Shown: positions 1-6,959, counted from the stretch's first letter. The stretch is 7,739 nucleotides of DNA from Demequinaceae bacterium (GCA_011524475.1 WTKG01000016.1:1-7739); one strand, 5' to 3'. A program made the numbers and translations. The notes: generated by a model from the letters alone, not told the origin.

Positions 1-1
1 C

Positions 2-295
2 TCCAAATCCAACGTTTTGTGCGATGCCCTCTTGGTGGACACCATTTCCCGTTCAGACACCTACCCCTATGTGGACGTGCGCGAAGACGACGTTCATATG
101 GGCCACGAGGCAACGGTGTCTCGAGTGAGTGAAGACCAGCTGTTCTATCTCATGTCTCGCGGCTTGGACGAGACGGAAGCCATGGCAATGATCGTGCGCG
201 GCTTTGTGGAGCCCATCGCACGTGAGTTGCCGATGGAATACGCCATCGAACTTAATCGACTTATTGAGATGCAAATGGAAGGAGCAGTGGGGTGA
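2..295 (+). CDS. sufB: SufB, Fe-S cluster scaffold subunit, C-terminal part (5' truncated by window edge)
   Basis: This is the last 97 codons of SufB, the scaffold subunit of the SufBCD complex, which assembles Fe-S clusters in the cytoplasm. The reading frame is open from base 2 and runs off the left edge. The C-terminal signature is clear: SNVLCDALL, then DTYPYV, GHEATVSRVSEDQLFYLMSRGL and ELPMEYAIELNRL. By alignment from memory with E. coli SufB, the cysteine at 20-22 corresponds to Cys405 and the histidine at 104-106 to His433, both at the SufB-SufD interface where clusters are thought to form. Both are kept, so the protein looks functional. The TGA stop (293-295) overlaps the GTG start of sufD. 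The promoter, the N-terminus and any SufR-type regulator lie upstream and are not visible. Confidence 0.96.
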   Translation, partial: SKSNVLCDALLVDTISRSDTYPYVDVREDDVHMGHEATVSRVSEDQLFYLMSRGLDETEAMAMIVRGFVEPIARELPMEYAIELNRLIEMQMEGAVG

Positions 296-1470
296 CGGTC
301 ACTGACCACTCACGCGCAACTACGGACGGATCGCACAGTCACGGAGGTGTCGCCCAACCGGATGCTTCTCGGGCTGACCGGCCGACGTCCTTCGACCCAG
401 AAGACTTCGGTGTACCTACGGGGCGCGAGGAAAACTGGCGCTTTAGCGCACGTGCCGAACTGGCGCCGATGTTTGCCACCGAGGACGGGCAAGGACACCT
501 TGACTGGAACGTGCCCACCTTGCCTGACGGAGTCACGCTGGAAGAAGTCAGTGCAGAAGAGGCGCGCACGCGCTCGGTACGGGCGCCAGGGGACCGCGCC
601 TCTGCGGTAGCTACGTCCCTCAGTGATGGCGCCATGGCGCTTACTGTGGAGGCAGACACGCAGGTCGCAGAGCCGATAAGCATTGGTCTTACGGGAGCCG
701 GTGAGGATGTGCGGGGTCATCTGCTGATTGATATCAAAGACGGCGCGGAAGCCACCGTAGTGATTGCTCGCAACGGCACCGCAACCTATTCCGAATTTAT
801 GTCAGTACGCGTCGGAGCTAACGCTGGTCTTTCCCTGGTGCTTCTTCAAGAGTGGGATGACGACACGGTGCACGCAGGCGAAGTAGTGGTGCAACTCGAA
901 CGAGACGCCCGACTCCGTCAATCGGTAGTGACTCTGGGTGGAAAAGTGGTGCGCCTCAACACCTCTGCTGCTTTTGCGGGCGAAGGTGCACGGGTGGACC
1001 TCTTTGGCCTGTATTTCGCTGACTCGGGCCAGCACCTAGAACATCAGCTTTTCGTGGACCACGCGGTGCCCAAATGCACCTCACGGGTGACCTATAAAGG
1101 AGCACTTGCAGGGGAATCCGCACGCACCGTCTGGATTGGAGACGTGCTGATTCGTGCCGCTGCCGAAGGCACCGACACGTACGAATTGAACAGGAATTTG
1201 GTGCTCACGGACGGGGCACGGGCTGATTCGGTGCCCAACCTGGAGATCGAAACGGGCGAAATCGAGGGCGCCGGGCACGCGTCCGCTACGGGGCGCTTTG
1301 ACGACGAACAAATGTTTTACCTCCGCTCGCGAGGGATTCCACACGATGAGGCACGCAAACTTGTGGTGCGGGGCTTCTTCGCGGACCTGATCCGAGAAAT
1401 TGGTGTAGATGAAGTGGAAGAACGCATCACAGACACCATCGAGAACGCGTTGGCGGCCGCAAATGGCTGA
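292..1470 (+). CDS. sufD: SufD, Fe-S cluster assembly scaffold subunit
   Basis: SufD pairs with SufB, and SufC dimers bind the pair to form the SufBC2D scaffold. The protein has 392 aa, a normal length. Its first ~60 residues are polar and poorly conserved, with VPTGREENWRFS near the start of the conserved part. A beta-rich core follows, and the C-terminal SUFBD signature holds VPKCTSRVTYKG, SVPNLEIETGEIEGAGHAS and RFDDEQMFYLRSRGI. His329 in GAGHAS (1276-1278) aligns, from memory, with E. coli SufD His360, an interface residue proposed to take part in cluster formation. The start is GTG at 292, within a GTGA overlap with the sufB stop; GGAAGGAG at 277-284 lies 7 bases upstream and supports it. 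The end overlaps the next gene by 8 bases. The fold resembles SufB, but linkage and the C-terminal sequence favour SufD. Confidence 0.95.
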   Translation: MTVTDHSRATTDGSHSHGGVAQPDASRADRPTSFDPEDFGVPTGREENWRFSARAELAPMFATEDGQGHLDWNVPTLPDGVTLEEVSAEEARTRSVRAPGDRASAVATSLSDGAMALTVEADTQVAEPISIGLTGAGEDVRGHLLIDIKDGAEATVVIARNGTATYSEFMSVRVGANAGLSLVLLQEWDDDTVHAGEVVVQLERDARLRQSVVTLGGKVVRLNTSAAFAGEGARVDLFGLYFADSGQHLEHQLFVDHAVPKCTSRVTYKGALAGESARTVWIGDVLIRAAAEGTDTYELNRNLVLTDGARADSVPNLEIETGEIEGAGHASATGRFDDEQMFYLRSRGIPHDEARKLVVRGFFADLIREIGVDEVEERITDTIENALAAANG

Positions 1471-1819
1471 ACAACTAGCCTGTTATGTCCGTGACATCCC
1501 TGCTGGAAGTGTTGCCCGAGTAGCGCTCACCCGGCCTGATGGTTCTGACGCTCCTTTTGCCGTAGTGCGTACAGAATCTGAAGAATTCTTCGTGATAGAC
1601 GACACTTGCACCCACGCAGAAGTCTCTCTCGCCGAAGGTGAATTAGAGGGATACCACCTCGAATGTTGGGCACACGGGTCACGCTTCGACGTGCGCTCGG
1701 GTGTGCCAGATGAACTCCCTGCCATGACCCCTGTGGGCACGTATTCCGTGCGGGTAGATGGCGACAAGGTATATGCCGACATTGACCAACCTCTGCACGT
1801 GACAAAGGAGAATTCATGA
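1463..1819 (+). CDS. Rieske [2Fe-2S] ferredoxin-like protein of the suf operon
   Basis: A 118-aa single-domain Rieske protein without signal peptide or membrane segment, so cytoplasmic. The cluster ligands form the pattern CxH-16-CxxH: Cys49 and His51 in DDTCTHAE, then Cys68 and His71 in LECWAHGSRFD. These bind one [2Fe-2S] cluster with two Cys and two His. Annotation pipelines often call such genes non-heme iron oxygenase ferredoxin subunit, but no oxygenase is nearby. The location between sufD and sufC suggests an electron carrier for, or a client of, the SUF system; that is inference. The ATG at 1463 gives the expected N-terminus (MAEQLACYVRDIP). The frame continues upstream to 1409, but that part lies wholly inside sufD and does not look conserved. 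The Shine-Dalgarno here is poor, so translation probably depends on coupling through the 8-base overlap with sufD. Confidence 0.9.
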   Translation: MAEQLACYVRDIPAGSVARVALTRPDGSDAPFAVVRTESEEFFVIDDTCTHAEVSLAEGELEGYHLECWAHGSRFDVRSGVPDELPAMTPVGTYSVRVDGDKVYADIDQPLHVTKENS

Positions 1820-2571
1820 GCACTCTAGAGATCAAAAACCTGCACGTAAGCGTAGAAACCCCAGACGGAACCAAGCAAATCCTCAAAGGTGTGGACCTCA
1901 CCCTTGAATCGGGGCAAACTCACGCAATCATGGGCCCTAACGGCTCAGGGAAATCCACCCTTGCGTACGCGCTTGCAGGCCACCCCAAGTATGAAGTGAC
2001 CGACGGTAGCGTCACGCTCGATGGCGAAGACGTGCTGGACATGAGTGTGGACGAGCGTGCCAAGGCAGGGCTTTTTCTGGCTATGCAATATCCAGTAGAG
2101 GTTCCTGGAGTCTCGGTATCCAACTTCTTGCGGACGGCAAAGACGGCCCTGGATGGTCAGGCCCCGGCCCTCCGCAGTTGGGTGTCCGATGTGAAGGAAT
2201 CCATGGAGAACCTCCGTATGGACTCTTCTTTCGCGGAGCGCAACGTCAATGAAGGCTTCTCTGGTGGTGAAAAGAAGCGCCACGAGATTTTGCAGATGGA
2301 ACTTCTTGCTCCGAAGATGGCCATTCTGGACGAGACCGACTCTGGCCTCGATGTTGATGCGTTGCGGGTGGTGTCTGAGGGCGTGAATCGTGTGAAGGAG
2401 AACACGGACGTGGGGATCATGTTGATCACTCACTACACCCGCATCCTTAACTACATCACCCCCGATTTTGTGCACGTGTTCGTGGACGGAGTGATCGCCG
2501 AAGAAGGCGGCCCGGAACTCGCAGAGAAACTTGAAGCAGAGGGGTATGACCGCTACCTCACGAAGGCGTGA
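1816..2571 (+). CDS. sufC: SufC, ABC-type ATPase of Fe-S cluster assembly
   Basis: SufC is the soluble ABC ATPase that dimerises on SufB and SufD, and its ATP hydrolysis drives shape changes needed for cluster assembly. The 251-aa protein is full length. Walker A is GPNGSGKST (40-48), the Q-loop glutamine is Q91 (LAMQYPVEVPG), the signature is FSGGEKKR (148-155), Walker B with the catalytic glutamate is AILDE (169-173), the D-loop follows in DSGLD, and the switch histidine is H206 (LITHYTRIL). The pattern FSGGEKKRHEILQ followed by LDETDSGLD separates SufC from transporter ATPases. The ATG at 1816 sits in an ATGA overlap with the Rieske stop, and AAAGGAG (1804-1810) lies 5 bases upstream, the cleanest ribosome binding site of the operon. 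No membrane partner is nearby, which fits SufC. Confidence 0.97.
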   Translation: MSTLEIKNLHVSVETPDGTKQILKGVDLTLESGQTHAIMGPNGSGKSTLAYALAGHPKYEVTDGSVTLDGEDVLDMSVDERAKAGLFLAMQYPVEVPGVSVSNFLRTAKTALDGQAPALRSWVSDVKESMENLRMDSSFAERNVNEGFSGGEKKRHEILQMELLAPKMAILDETDSGLDVDALRVVSEGVNRVKENTDVGIMLITHYTRILNYITPDFVHVFVDGVIAEEGGPELAEKLEAEGYDRYLTKA

Positions 2572-2572
2572 C

Positions 2573-3853
2573 ATGACCCTAGATGTCCGCCATGATTTTC
2601 CGTTGCTGGAGCGCACAGCTCGAGCCGGAAAGCCTTTGGTGTACCTAGATTCAGCTGCTACGTCACAGAAGCCCAGGGCTGTATTGGAAGCTGAGCAGGC
2701 GTTCTATGCACGGCACAATGCCGCGGTCTCCAGAGGCGCCCACGTGCTGGCGGAGGAGGCCACGGCGGCTTTTGAGGAGGCTCGGGCCACGTTTGCACGT
2801 TTTATTGGTGCTTCCAGTGCCCGCGAAGTGGTGTGGACGCAAAATGCTACGGCGGCTCTGAATCTCGTCGCTGGCGGCATGGCTTCTGCTTCTGCGGGAG
2901 TGGGGGGTCCGGCGGACCCACGGTTTGTACTGGGTCCGGGAGACCGCATTGTGGTGACGGAAACTGAGCATCATGCCAACTTGATTCCCTGGCAACAGCT
3001 TGCTCAGCGCACCGGAGCAGAATTTGCGTGGATTCCCGTAGATGACCTAGGGCGCATGGACACTCATGCGCTTGACGAGGTTATAAACGCCCAGACCAAA
3101 GTAGTGGCCTTTACTCATGTCAGTAACGTCACTGGCATTGTGACGGACGTGGCACCTCTGGTTCAACGTGCCCGTGCGGTGGGGGCGCTCACTGTCGTAG
3201 ATGGGTGTCAGTCTGTTCCTCATCTTCCTGTCAACGTCCAAGAATTGGGCGTGGATTTCCTGGCAAGTTCGGGACACAAAATGTTAGGGCCGACGGGTAT
3301 CGGCGCCCTGTGGGGGAGAGCGGAGTTGTTGGACGCGTTACCGCCTTCCGTTTTTGGTGGCAGCACCATCACCAAAGTGACCATGGAAAAAACTGAATGG
3401 TTGCCTGCGCCGCAACGATTTGAAGCGGGTTCACAACCGGTAGCCCAAGTGGTGGCGCTTGCTGCGGCAGTCGAATATCTGCAAAACCTCGGTATGGAGG
3501 CTGTTGCTGCCCATGAGGCAGATCTGGCACTCCAGATGCGTAGTGGACTTGCCGAGATGGACAAGGTGCGCCTCATCGGACCGGTCGGGAACTCTGAGGG
3601 AAGTGACGTAGTGGCAATCGCCGCCTTCGCCGTAGAAGGTGTGCATAGCCACGACGTGGGGCAGGTCCTCGATGACGATGGCATTTGCGTACGAGTAGGC
3701 CATCACTGCAATCAGCCGCTTCACGCAAAATTCGGGCTTCCCGGCTCCACTCGCGCATCTGCCCACGTGTACACCACCCACGAGGATGTAGAGGCCTTCT
3801 TAAATTCAGTCGAGCGTGCACGTGACTTCTTCCATGCAAGGAGTGCTGTGTGA
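2573..3853 (+). CDS. sufS: SufS, class II cysteine desulfurase
   Basis: A PLP-dependent cysteine desulfurase that turns L-cysteine into alanine and holds the sulfur as a persulfide on an active-site cysteine before passing it to SufU. With the ATG at 2573 it has 426 aa. Visible landmarks are VYLDSAATSQKP near the N-terminus, EHHAN (132-136), where a histidine stacks on PLP, VVDGCQS (208-214) with Asp210, the Schiff-base lysine K236 in SSGHKMLGPTG, FEAGSQPVAQ (283-292), and catalytic C379 in RVGHHCNQPLH. The start at 2573 is one base after the sufC stop, with GAAGG at 2562-2566 six bases before it; the frame extends up to 2531 inside sufC, but those codons are not SufS-like. A Gly/Ala/Pro-rich stretch at about residues 101-123 is longer than in compact family members. 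It groups with SufS rather than IscS by the GHHC motif and linkage. Confidence 0.96.
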   Translation: MTLDVRHDFPLLERTARAGKPLVYLDSAATSQKPRAVLEAEQAFYARHNAAVSRGAHVLAEEATAAFEEARATFARFIGASSAREVVWTQNATAALNLVAGGMASASAGVGGPADPRFVLGPGDRIVVTETEHHANLIPWQQLAQRTGAEFAWIPVDDLGRMDTHALDEVINAQTKVVAFTHVSNVTGIVTDVAPLVQRARAVGALTVVDGCQSVPHLPVNVQELGVDFLASSGHKMLGPTGIGALWGRAELLDALPPSVFGGSTITKVTMEKTEWLPAPQRFEAGSQPVAQVVALAAAVEYLQNLGMEAVAAHEADLALQMRSGLAEMDKVRLIGPVGNSEGSDVVAIAAFAVEGVHSHDVGQVLDDDGICVRVGHHCNQPLHAKFGLPGSTRASAHVYTTHEDVEAFLNSVERARDFFHARSAV

Positions 3854-4311
3854 GCGATCTCGACCAGATGTATCAACAGGTCATCATGGACCACGCCCGG
3901 GAAGCGCATGGACGAGGCTTGCAGGACGCGGCAGGTCTTCCGCAAGGGGAGTCTCACCAAGTCAATACCACCTGCGGAGACGAAGTAACTATGCGGGTGG
4001 CTTTAGACGGAACCCTAGTGGCGTCTGTGAGCTGGGAGGGGCAGGGCTGTTCTATCTCCCAGGCCTCTACCTCTGTTTTGCACGACCTCATGGTGGGCGT
4101 CAATGTGGAGGACAGCGACAAGATTGCTGAAGCCTTCCGCGCGCTGATGGGGGCGCAAGGAAAAGGAATCGACGATGCCCATGCAGACCTGCTTGGCGAT
4201 GCGAATGCTTTTGGCGGAGTAGGCAAATATCCCGCGCGCATCAAGTGCGCTCTCTTAGGATGGATGGCATGGAAAGACGCGCTTGCACAAGCGCGTGAGG
4301 AGGAACGATGA
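3850..4311 (+). CDS. sufU: SufU, zinc-dependent sulfurtransferase partner of SufS
   Basis: SufU accepts the persulfide sulfur from SufS and hands it to SufBCD; in Gram-positive bacteria it replaces SufE. The protein has 153 aa. The expected zinc-site residues are present: Cys42 and Asp44 in NTTCGDEV, Cys67 in GQGCSISQAS, and Cys133 in IKCALLGWMAWKDAL. The opening DQMYQQVIMDHAREAHGRG is typical of the IscU/SufU fold. A spacer of about 20 residues between the second and last cysteine (around 100-120) separates SufU from the IscU scaffold. The start is GTG at 3850 in a GTGA overlap with the sufS stop, with AAGGAG at 3838-3843 six bases upstream. A downstream ATG (M7) has no comparable ribosome binding site and would cut off conserved residues. 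The SufU name rests on the sufS linkage, the Asp ligand and the insertion. Confidence 0.95.
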   Translation: MSDLDQMYQQVIMDHAREAHGRGLQDAAGLPQGESHQVNTTCGDEVTMRVALDGTLVASVSWEGQGCSISQASTSVLHDLMVGVNVEDSDKIAEAFRALMGAQGKGIDDAHADLLGDANAFGGVGKYPARIKCALLGWMAWKDALAQAREEER

Positions 4312-4646
4312 CCAAGACGAAAACCACCAAGAAGAAGCCTCCCAACGCGGCAGATGTAGAAGAGGCGATGCGCGACGTGATTGACCCCGAGTTGGGGATC
4401 AACGTAGTAGACCTCGGGCTTGTGTATGGAGTGCAGATTGATGCAAACGCGCACGCCGTGATTGATATGACGCTTACGTCTGCTGCGTGCCCTCTCACGG
4501 ACGTTATTGAGCAACAAACCGCGGACGCGCTGGACAGTGTGGTGGATGGCTTCCGCATCAATTGGGTATGGATGCCGCCGTGGGGCCCAGACAAAATCAC
4601 CGACGGTGGTCGCGAACAACTCCGCGCCATCGGGTTCAATATTTAA
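4308..4646 (+). CDS. sufT: MIP18/DUF59 (SufT-type) Fe-S maturation protein
   Basis: A 112-aa protein made almost entirely of the MIP18/DUF59 domain. Bacterial SufT-like members assist Fe-S protein maturation, and eukaryotic relatives act in cytosolic cluster targeting; the exact step is not settled. Visible motifs are DPELGINVVDLGLVY (26-40), TSAACPLTDVIE (57-68) with the conserved Cys61, and WMPPWGPDKI (88-97). A lysine- and threonine-rich tail of about 12 residues precedes the domain and is probably disordered. The same domain occurs in PaaD and at the N-terminus of ApbC/Mrp proteins, but no phenylacetate genes or P-loop ATPase domain are present, so the SUF role is preferred. The ATG at 4308 overlaps the sufU stop (ATGA), with GAGGAGGA at 4297-4304. 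This is the last gene of the operon; the TAA at 4644-4646 faces a convergent gene. Confidence 0.9.
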   Translation: MTKTKTTKKKPPNAADVEEAMRDVIDPELGINVVDLGLVYGVQIDANAHAVIDMTLTSAACPLTDVIEQQTADALDSVVDGFRINWVWMPPWGPDKITDGGREQLRAIGFNI

Positions 4647-4702
4647 CCGATGTCAGGCGTAACCCATGCGGTACTGATTCGCGGTATCAACGTGGAGCAG
4701 AG
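4647..4702. other. Convergent intergenic region between the suf operon and the metallopeptidase gene
   Basis: Fifty-six bases separate the stop codons of two convergent genes. I see no GC-rich hairpin followed by a T tract on either strand; the only repeat is the short direct repeat GCGGTA at 4668-4673 and 4681-4686, which is probably chance. How the two operons end is not explained by this stretch. The nearest good stem-loop lies inside the 3' end of the peptidase gene (4779-4796). Confidence 0.7.
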
Positions 4703-5614
4703 TTAAAACGAGCTTTCGCCGCCGATCAGTCCAAAAGCGTCACATACCCGCGCATCACCTTGATTGATGCCTGTCACCACAGCGTTGACACGCTGTTCTG
4801 AGGACCCATGTGTGAAGGTGTGCGGGTCGGGATTCTGGCCAATCGAGCGTTGAATATTGTCGTCGCCCACTGCGGCGGCGGCTTCGAGGGCGTCGTGTAT
4901 CTGTTCTTCTGAGATGGGGTTCAAGAACGGTGTCCCGCTGTCATCCACTGTTCTGGTGGCGTGATGGAGCCACACTCCCGCCAAGCAGTCCGCCGCGAGT
5001 TCGAGTTTCACGATGTCGGAATCGGGGCCGGTGCGGGAGCGGTCCGCGATTTCAAACAGGCCCATCTCGTTTTGGATGTGGTGCCCGTATTCGTGTGCCA
5101 CGACATAAATTTGAGCCAGCGGGCCTTCCCCGGCACCAAAGCGCGAGGACAAGACTTCAAAGAAAGTGGGATCAAAGTACATGGTTTCGTCTACCGGGCA
5201 ATAGAACGGGCCAGTCTCGGAGGAACCTTGCCCGCATTGGGTAGACGTGGATCCGTCAAAGATGACGGCTCCGGGGTGGTTGAAATCAATGCCGAGGGCG
5301 GGGGCCGCTGATTCCCAGTAGGAGTCCAGTGCAGCCACTGCGAAGGCTAGCCGGCAGTCGTCGTAGCGGTTTGCGTCTTCCCCGGTGACGCAGCGCTGGT
5401 CAAATTCTGCTTGTACCTCCGGGTCTTCGTACACAGACGGCACGCTCAGGTTTGATCCCGAAAGTCCGGTCAAGTCCACGCCAAAAAAGAGCGCGATAAG
5501 TAGCAGTATGAGTGTTCCGGCACCGCCACCGACAACCATGCCTCCGGCACCCGCTCCGCGACCGCGGCGCTGCACGCGCCCTGTCTCGATCCGTGCTCGC
5601 CTGTTAAATACCAT
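4703..5614 (-). CDS. Membrane-anchored neutral zinc metallopeptidase (YpfJ/PF04228 type)
   Basis: A 303-aa predicted zinc metallopeptidase of the YpfJ-like neutral zinc metallopeptidase family; its physiological substrate is not known to me. The N-terminus is Arg- and Gly-rich, followed by one hydrophobic segment at about residues 26-46 that probably anchors the protein with the catalytic domain outside. The zinc motif is HEYGHH (174-179; HExxH), and ELAADC (205-210) probably supplies the third ligand, Glu205. Cys75/Cys87, Cys127/Cys139 and Cys210 with a C-terminal Cys in DARVCDAFG could form disulfides, in keeping with an exported domain. The ATG at 5614 is backed by GGAGG (complement of 5620-5624) five bases upstream. 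The gene starts 20 bases after bioN on the same strand, so co-transcription is likely although no functional link to biotin is known. The stop is TAA at 4703-4705. Confidence 0.88.
   Translation of the reverse strand: MVFNRRARIETGRVQRRGRGAGAGGMVVGGGAGTLILLLIALFFGVDLTGLSGSNLSVPSVYEDPEVQAEFDQRCVTGEDANRYDDCRLAFAVAALDSYWESAAPALGIDFNHPGAVIFDGSTSTQCGQGSSETGPFYCPVDETMYFDPTFFEVLSSRFGAGEGPLAQIYVVAHEYGHHIQNEMGLFEIADRSRTGPDSDIVKLELAADCLAGVWLHHATRTVDDSGTPFLNPISEEQIHDALEAAAAVGDDNIQRSIGQNPDPHTFTHGSSEQRVNAVVTGINQGDARVCDAFGLIGGESSF
4779..4796 (+). terminator. Possible stem-loop terminator of the suf transcript, inside the opposing gene
   Basis: ACAGCGT-TGAC-ACGCTGT is a perfect 7-bp inverted repeat with a 4-base loop, 133 bases after the last suf gene and inside the 3' end of the opposing peptidase gene. 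No T tract follows, so it would be an atypical terminator of the kind proposed for some actinobacteria. It may equally be a chance palindrome within coding sequence. Confidence 0.25.
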
Positions 5615-5634
5615 TGTTGCCTCCGGGGTCCACG

Positions 5635-6261
5635 CTACAAGGAATCACGTGTCGGTGGGGCGACATCCGCCAGTCCTCGCGCAGTAATCGCATCGCCCAC
5701 GGTGAGCGCGTGGTGCACGACTCGAATGCCGCTGGGAATAGCAATTGCCCGCGGATTCCGCTGCAGGCCCCGGGCGCGTGCCGCCACTGCGGACTCCTGA
5801 AGAATCCGGGCCACCTCTGGAACGGTACGCACCACCAGGGAAGCTGCGAGGGCGAGAGTGGTGTGAGGGATCCAGCGACGTAGTGGCCACAAGAGAAGAC
5901 CAAAAACTTGGAGCATGGCATCCATGGAGGTGGAGGCCGTCACCGCTACAGCTGTGAACATCACCGTGGCCAGAGTGAGAGCAATATGAGTGCCGCGCGA
6001 GGGATCACCAAAAATCCAATGAAAAGCGCCGCCTAGTGCCGCGAATGCCATGAGTAACACAACGGTGCGCAGTCCCAGCCGCGCAGGGGGCCTCGTGGAG
6101 ATAAACAGCGTAAGGGCGGCGGCGGCCATGATTCCCACAGTGGTGACGTCGTGGATGCGGAAGACGCTCAGAGCGACACTTGCCAGACCTGCAAGTTTTA
6201 GCCAGGCCGGAAGCATATGCAACGGCGTCCGCAGTGGGCGATAAAGTTCGACGCCGATCAC
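5635..6261 (-). CDS. bioN: BioN, EcfT-type transmembrane coupling subunit of the biotin ECF transporter
   Basis: BioN is the integral membrane coupling component (EcfT) that links the BioM ATPase to the biotin-binding BioY. The 208-aa length is usual for BioN. Several hydrophobic stretches are visible at about 20-34, 39-54, 64-80, 92-108 and 115-127. The cytoplasmic coupling region carries two Ala-Arg-Gly signatures, ARG at 163-165 (ARARGL) and ARG at 194-196 (ITARGL), which dock onto the ATPases. The start is GTG at 6261 in a GTGA overlap with the bioM stop; AAAGGA lies about 9 bases upstream. The frame stays open to 6366, but those codons lie inside bioM and are Arg/Gly-rich, unlike any EcfT N-terminus. 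Next to bioY and bioM the assignment is firm; alone it could be any EcfT. Confidence 0.9.
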   Translation of the reverse strand: MIGVELYRPLRTPLHMLPAWLKLAGLASVALSVFRIHDVTTVGIMAAAALTLFISTRPPARLGLRTVVLLMAFAALGGAFHWIFGDPSRGTHIALTLATVMFTAVAVTASTSMDAMLQVFGLLLWPLRRWIPHTTLALAASLVVRTVPEVARILQESAVAARARGLQRNPRAIAIPSGIRVVHHALTVGDAITARGLADVAPPTRDSL

Positions 6262-6959
6262 GACAAGGCATCCTTTGCGGACGTGTCCATAAGCTCCACG
6301 TAGTGGGCCACGGCATGGGCGGGCTCGCCAGAAAACACGACCTCTGCCTGATCTACCACGACACACTGGTCAGCACGCGTAGCTGCCTCCAGGTCATGGG
6401 TGACTTCTATGAGTTGTGTGGGCAGGGACGCAAGCATGTCTCCTATGACCCGCCGCCAGCGCCTGTCGAGCAGGGTGGTGGGTTCGTCAGCGATGATGAT
6501 CGAAGGTTCTGTCGCCGAGATAGACGCAAGTGCGAGGAGTTGTTGTTGCCCACCGGAGAGCGAATGAACAGGCACGTCTTCTTTTCCTGTAAGACCAAAA
6601 CGATCCAAGTGTTCGCGAGCTCGTTCGCGCCGTTCCTCACGATTTTTCACAAGTTTGCGTAAAGACAATTCCACGTCTTCAATAACTGTGGGCATGATGA
6701 GTTGTGCACTGGGGTCCGTGAAAAGAAAACCCACCTGAGAACGCACCTGTGCACCATGTGTTTTCACACTGTGGCCACCCACCGTCACTGTTCCACTGCT
6801 GAGTGGCGCTAAACCGTTGATCATGCGCACGAGTGTGGACTTTCCGGATCCGTTTGCCCCGATAACTGCCACATGTGACGCATCCCAGGTGAGGGTGGTG
6901 GGTTTCACCAGCACCGTTCCATCGGGTGCACGACATTCTGCACGATCGAAGTGGATCAT
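6258..6959 (-). CDS. bioM: BioM, EcfA-type ATPase of the biotin ECF transporter
   Basis: BioM is the cytoplasmic ABC ATPase that powers biotin uptake with BioN and BioY. The 233-aa protein is complete: Walker A GANGSGKST (34-42), Q-loop Q86 in FTDPSAQLIMPTV, signature LSGGQQQ (134-140), Walker B IIIADE (154-159), DEPTTLLDRR D-loop region, and switch H188 in EVTHDLE. The position after LSGGQQQ is Leu instead of the Arg common in other ABC ATPases; I believe the biotin-type group varies here. The ATG at 6959 gives MIHFDRAE, which fits family N-termini. No Shine-Dalgarno stands at the usual distance; the best match, AAGG, is about 15 bases upstream. The same frame is open far upstream, but that part is antisense-free overlap with bioY and is not conserved. 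It sits 41 bases after bioY and overlaps bioN by 4 bases. Confidence 0.92.
   Translation of the reverse strand: MIHFDRAECRAPDGTVLVKPTTLTWDASHVAVIGANGSGKSTLVRMINGLAPLSSGTVTVGGHSVKTHGAQVRSQVGFLFTDPSAQLIMPTVIEDVELSLRKLVKNREERRERAREHLDRFGLTGKEDVPVHSLSGGQQQLLALASISATEPSIIIADEPTTLLDRRWRRVIGDMLASLPTQLIEVTHDLEAATRADQCVVVDQAEVVFSGEPAHAVAHYVELMDTSAKDALS

Noticed and set aside
1409..1462. N-terminal extension of the Rieske frame upstream of 1463
   Set aside because: The 18 extra codons lie wholly inside sufD, are Arg/Thr-rich, and the family N-terminus starts at the ATG at 1463.
2531..2572. N-terminal extension of the sufS frame inside sufC
   Set aside because: Fourteen basic residues with no SufS similarity; the ATG at 2573 has GAAGG at good spacing and follows the sufC stop.
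1945..2616. 223-codon open frame on the minus strand opposite sufC
   Set aside because: It is fully antisense to a clear SufC ATPase, has His/Arg-rich composition with no recognisable domain, and is best explained as a shadow of the coding strand.
3954..4619. 221-codon open frame on the minus strand opposite sufU and the SufT-type gene
   Set aside because: It crosses two well-supported genes, and its composition (Ser/Arg/Ala-rich) shows no family motif.
4668..4686. Direct repeat GCGGTA in the convergent intergenic region
   Set aside because: Two 6-base copies are expected by chance and match no known attachment site or operator.
4930..5311. Plus-strand open frames opposite the metallopeptidase
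   Set aside because: They are antisense to the HExxH-containing gene, overlap each other in different frames, and have no recognisable domain.
6262..6366. N-terminal extension of the bioN frame inside bioM
   Set aside because: It encodes an Arg/Gly-rich stretch with no hydrophobic segment, while the GTG at 6261 forms a GTGA overlap with the bioM stop as at other junctions here.
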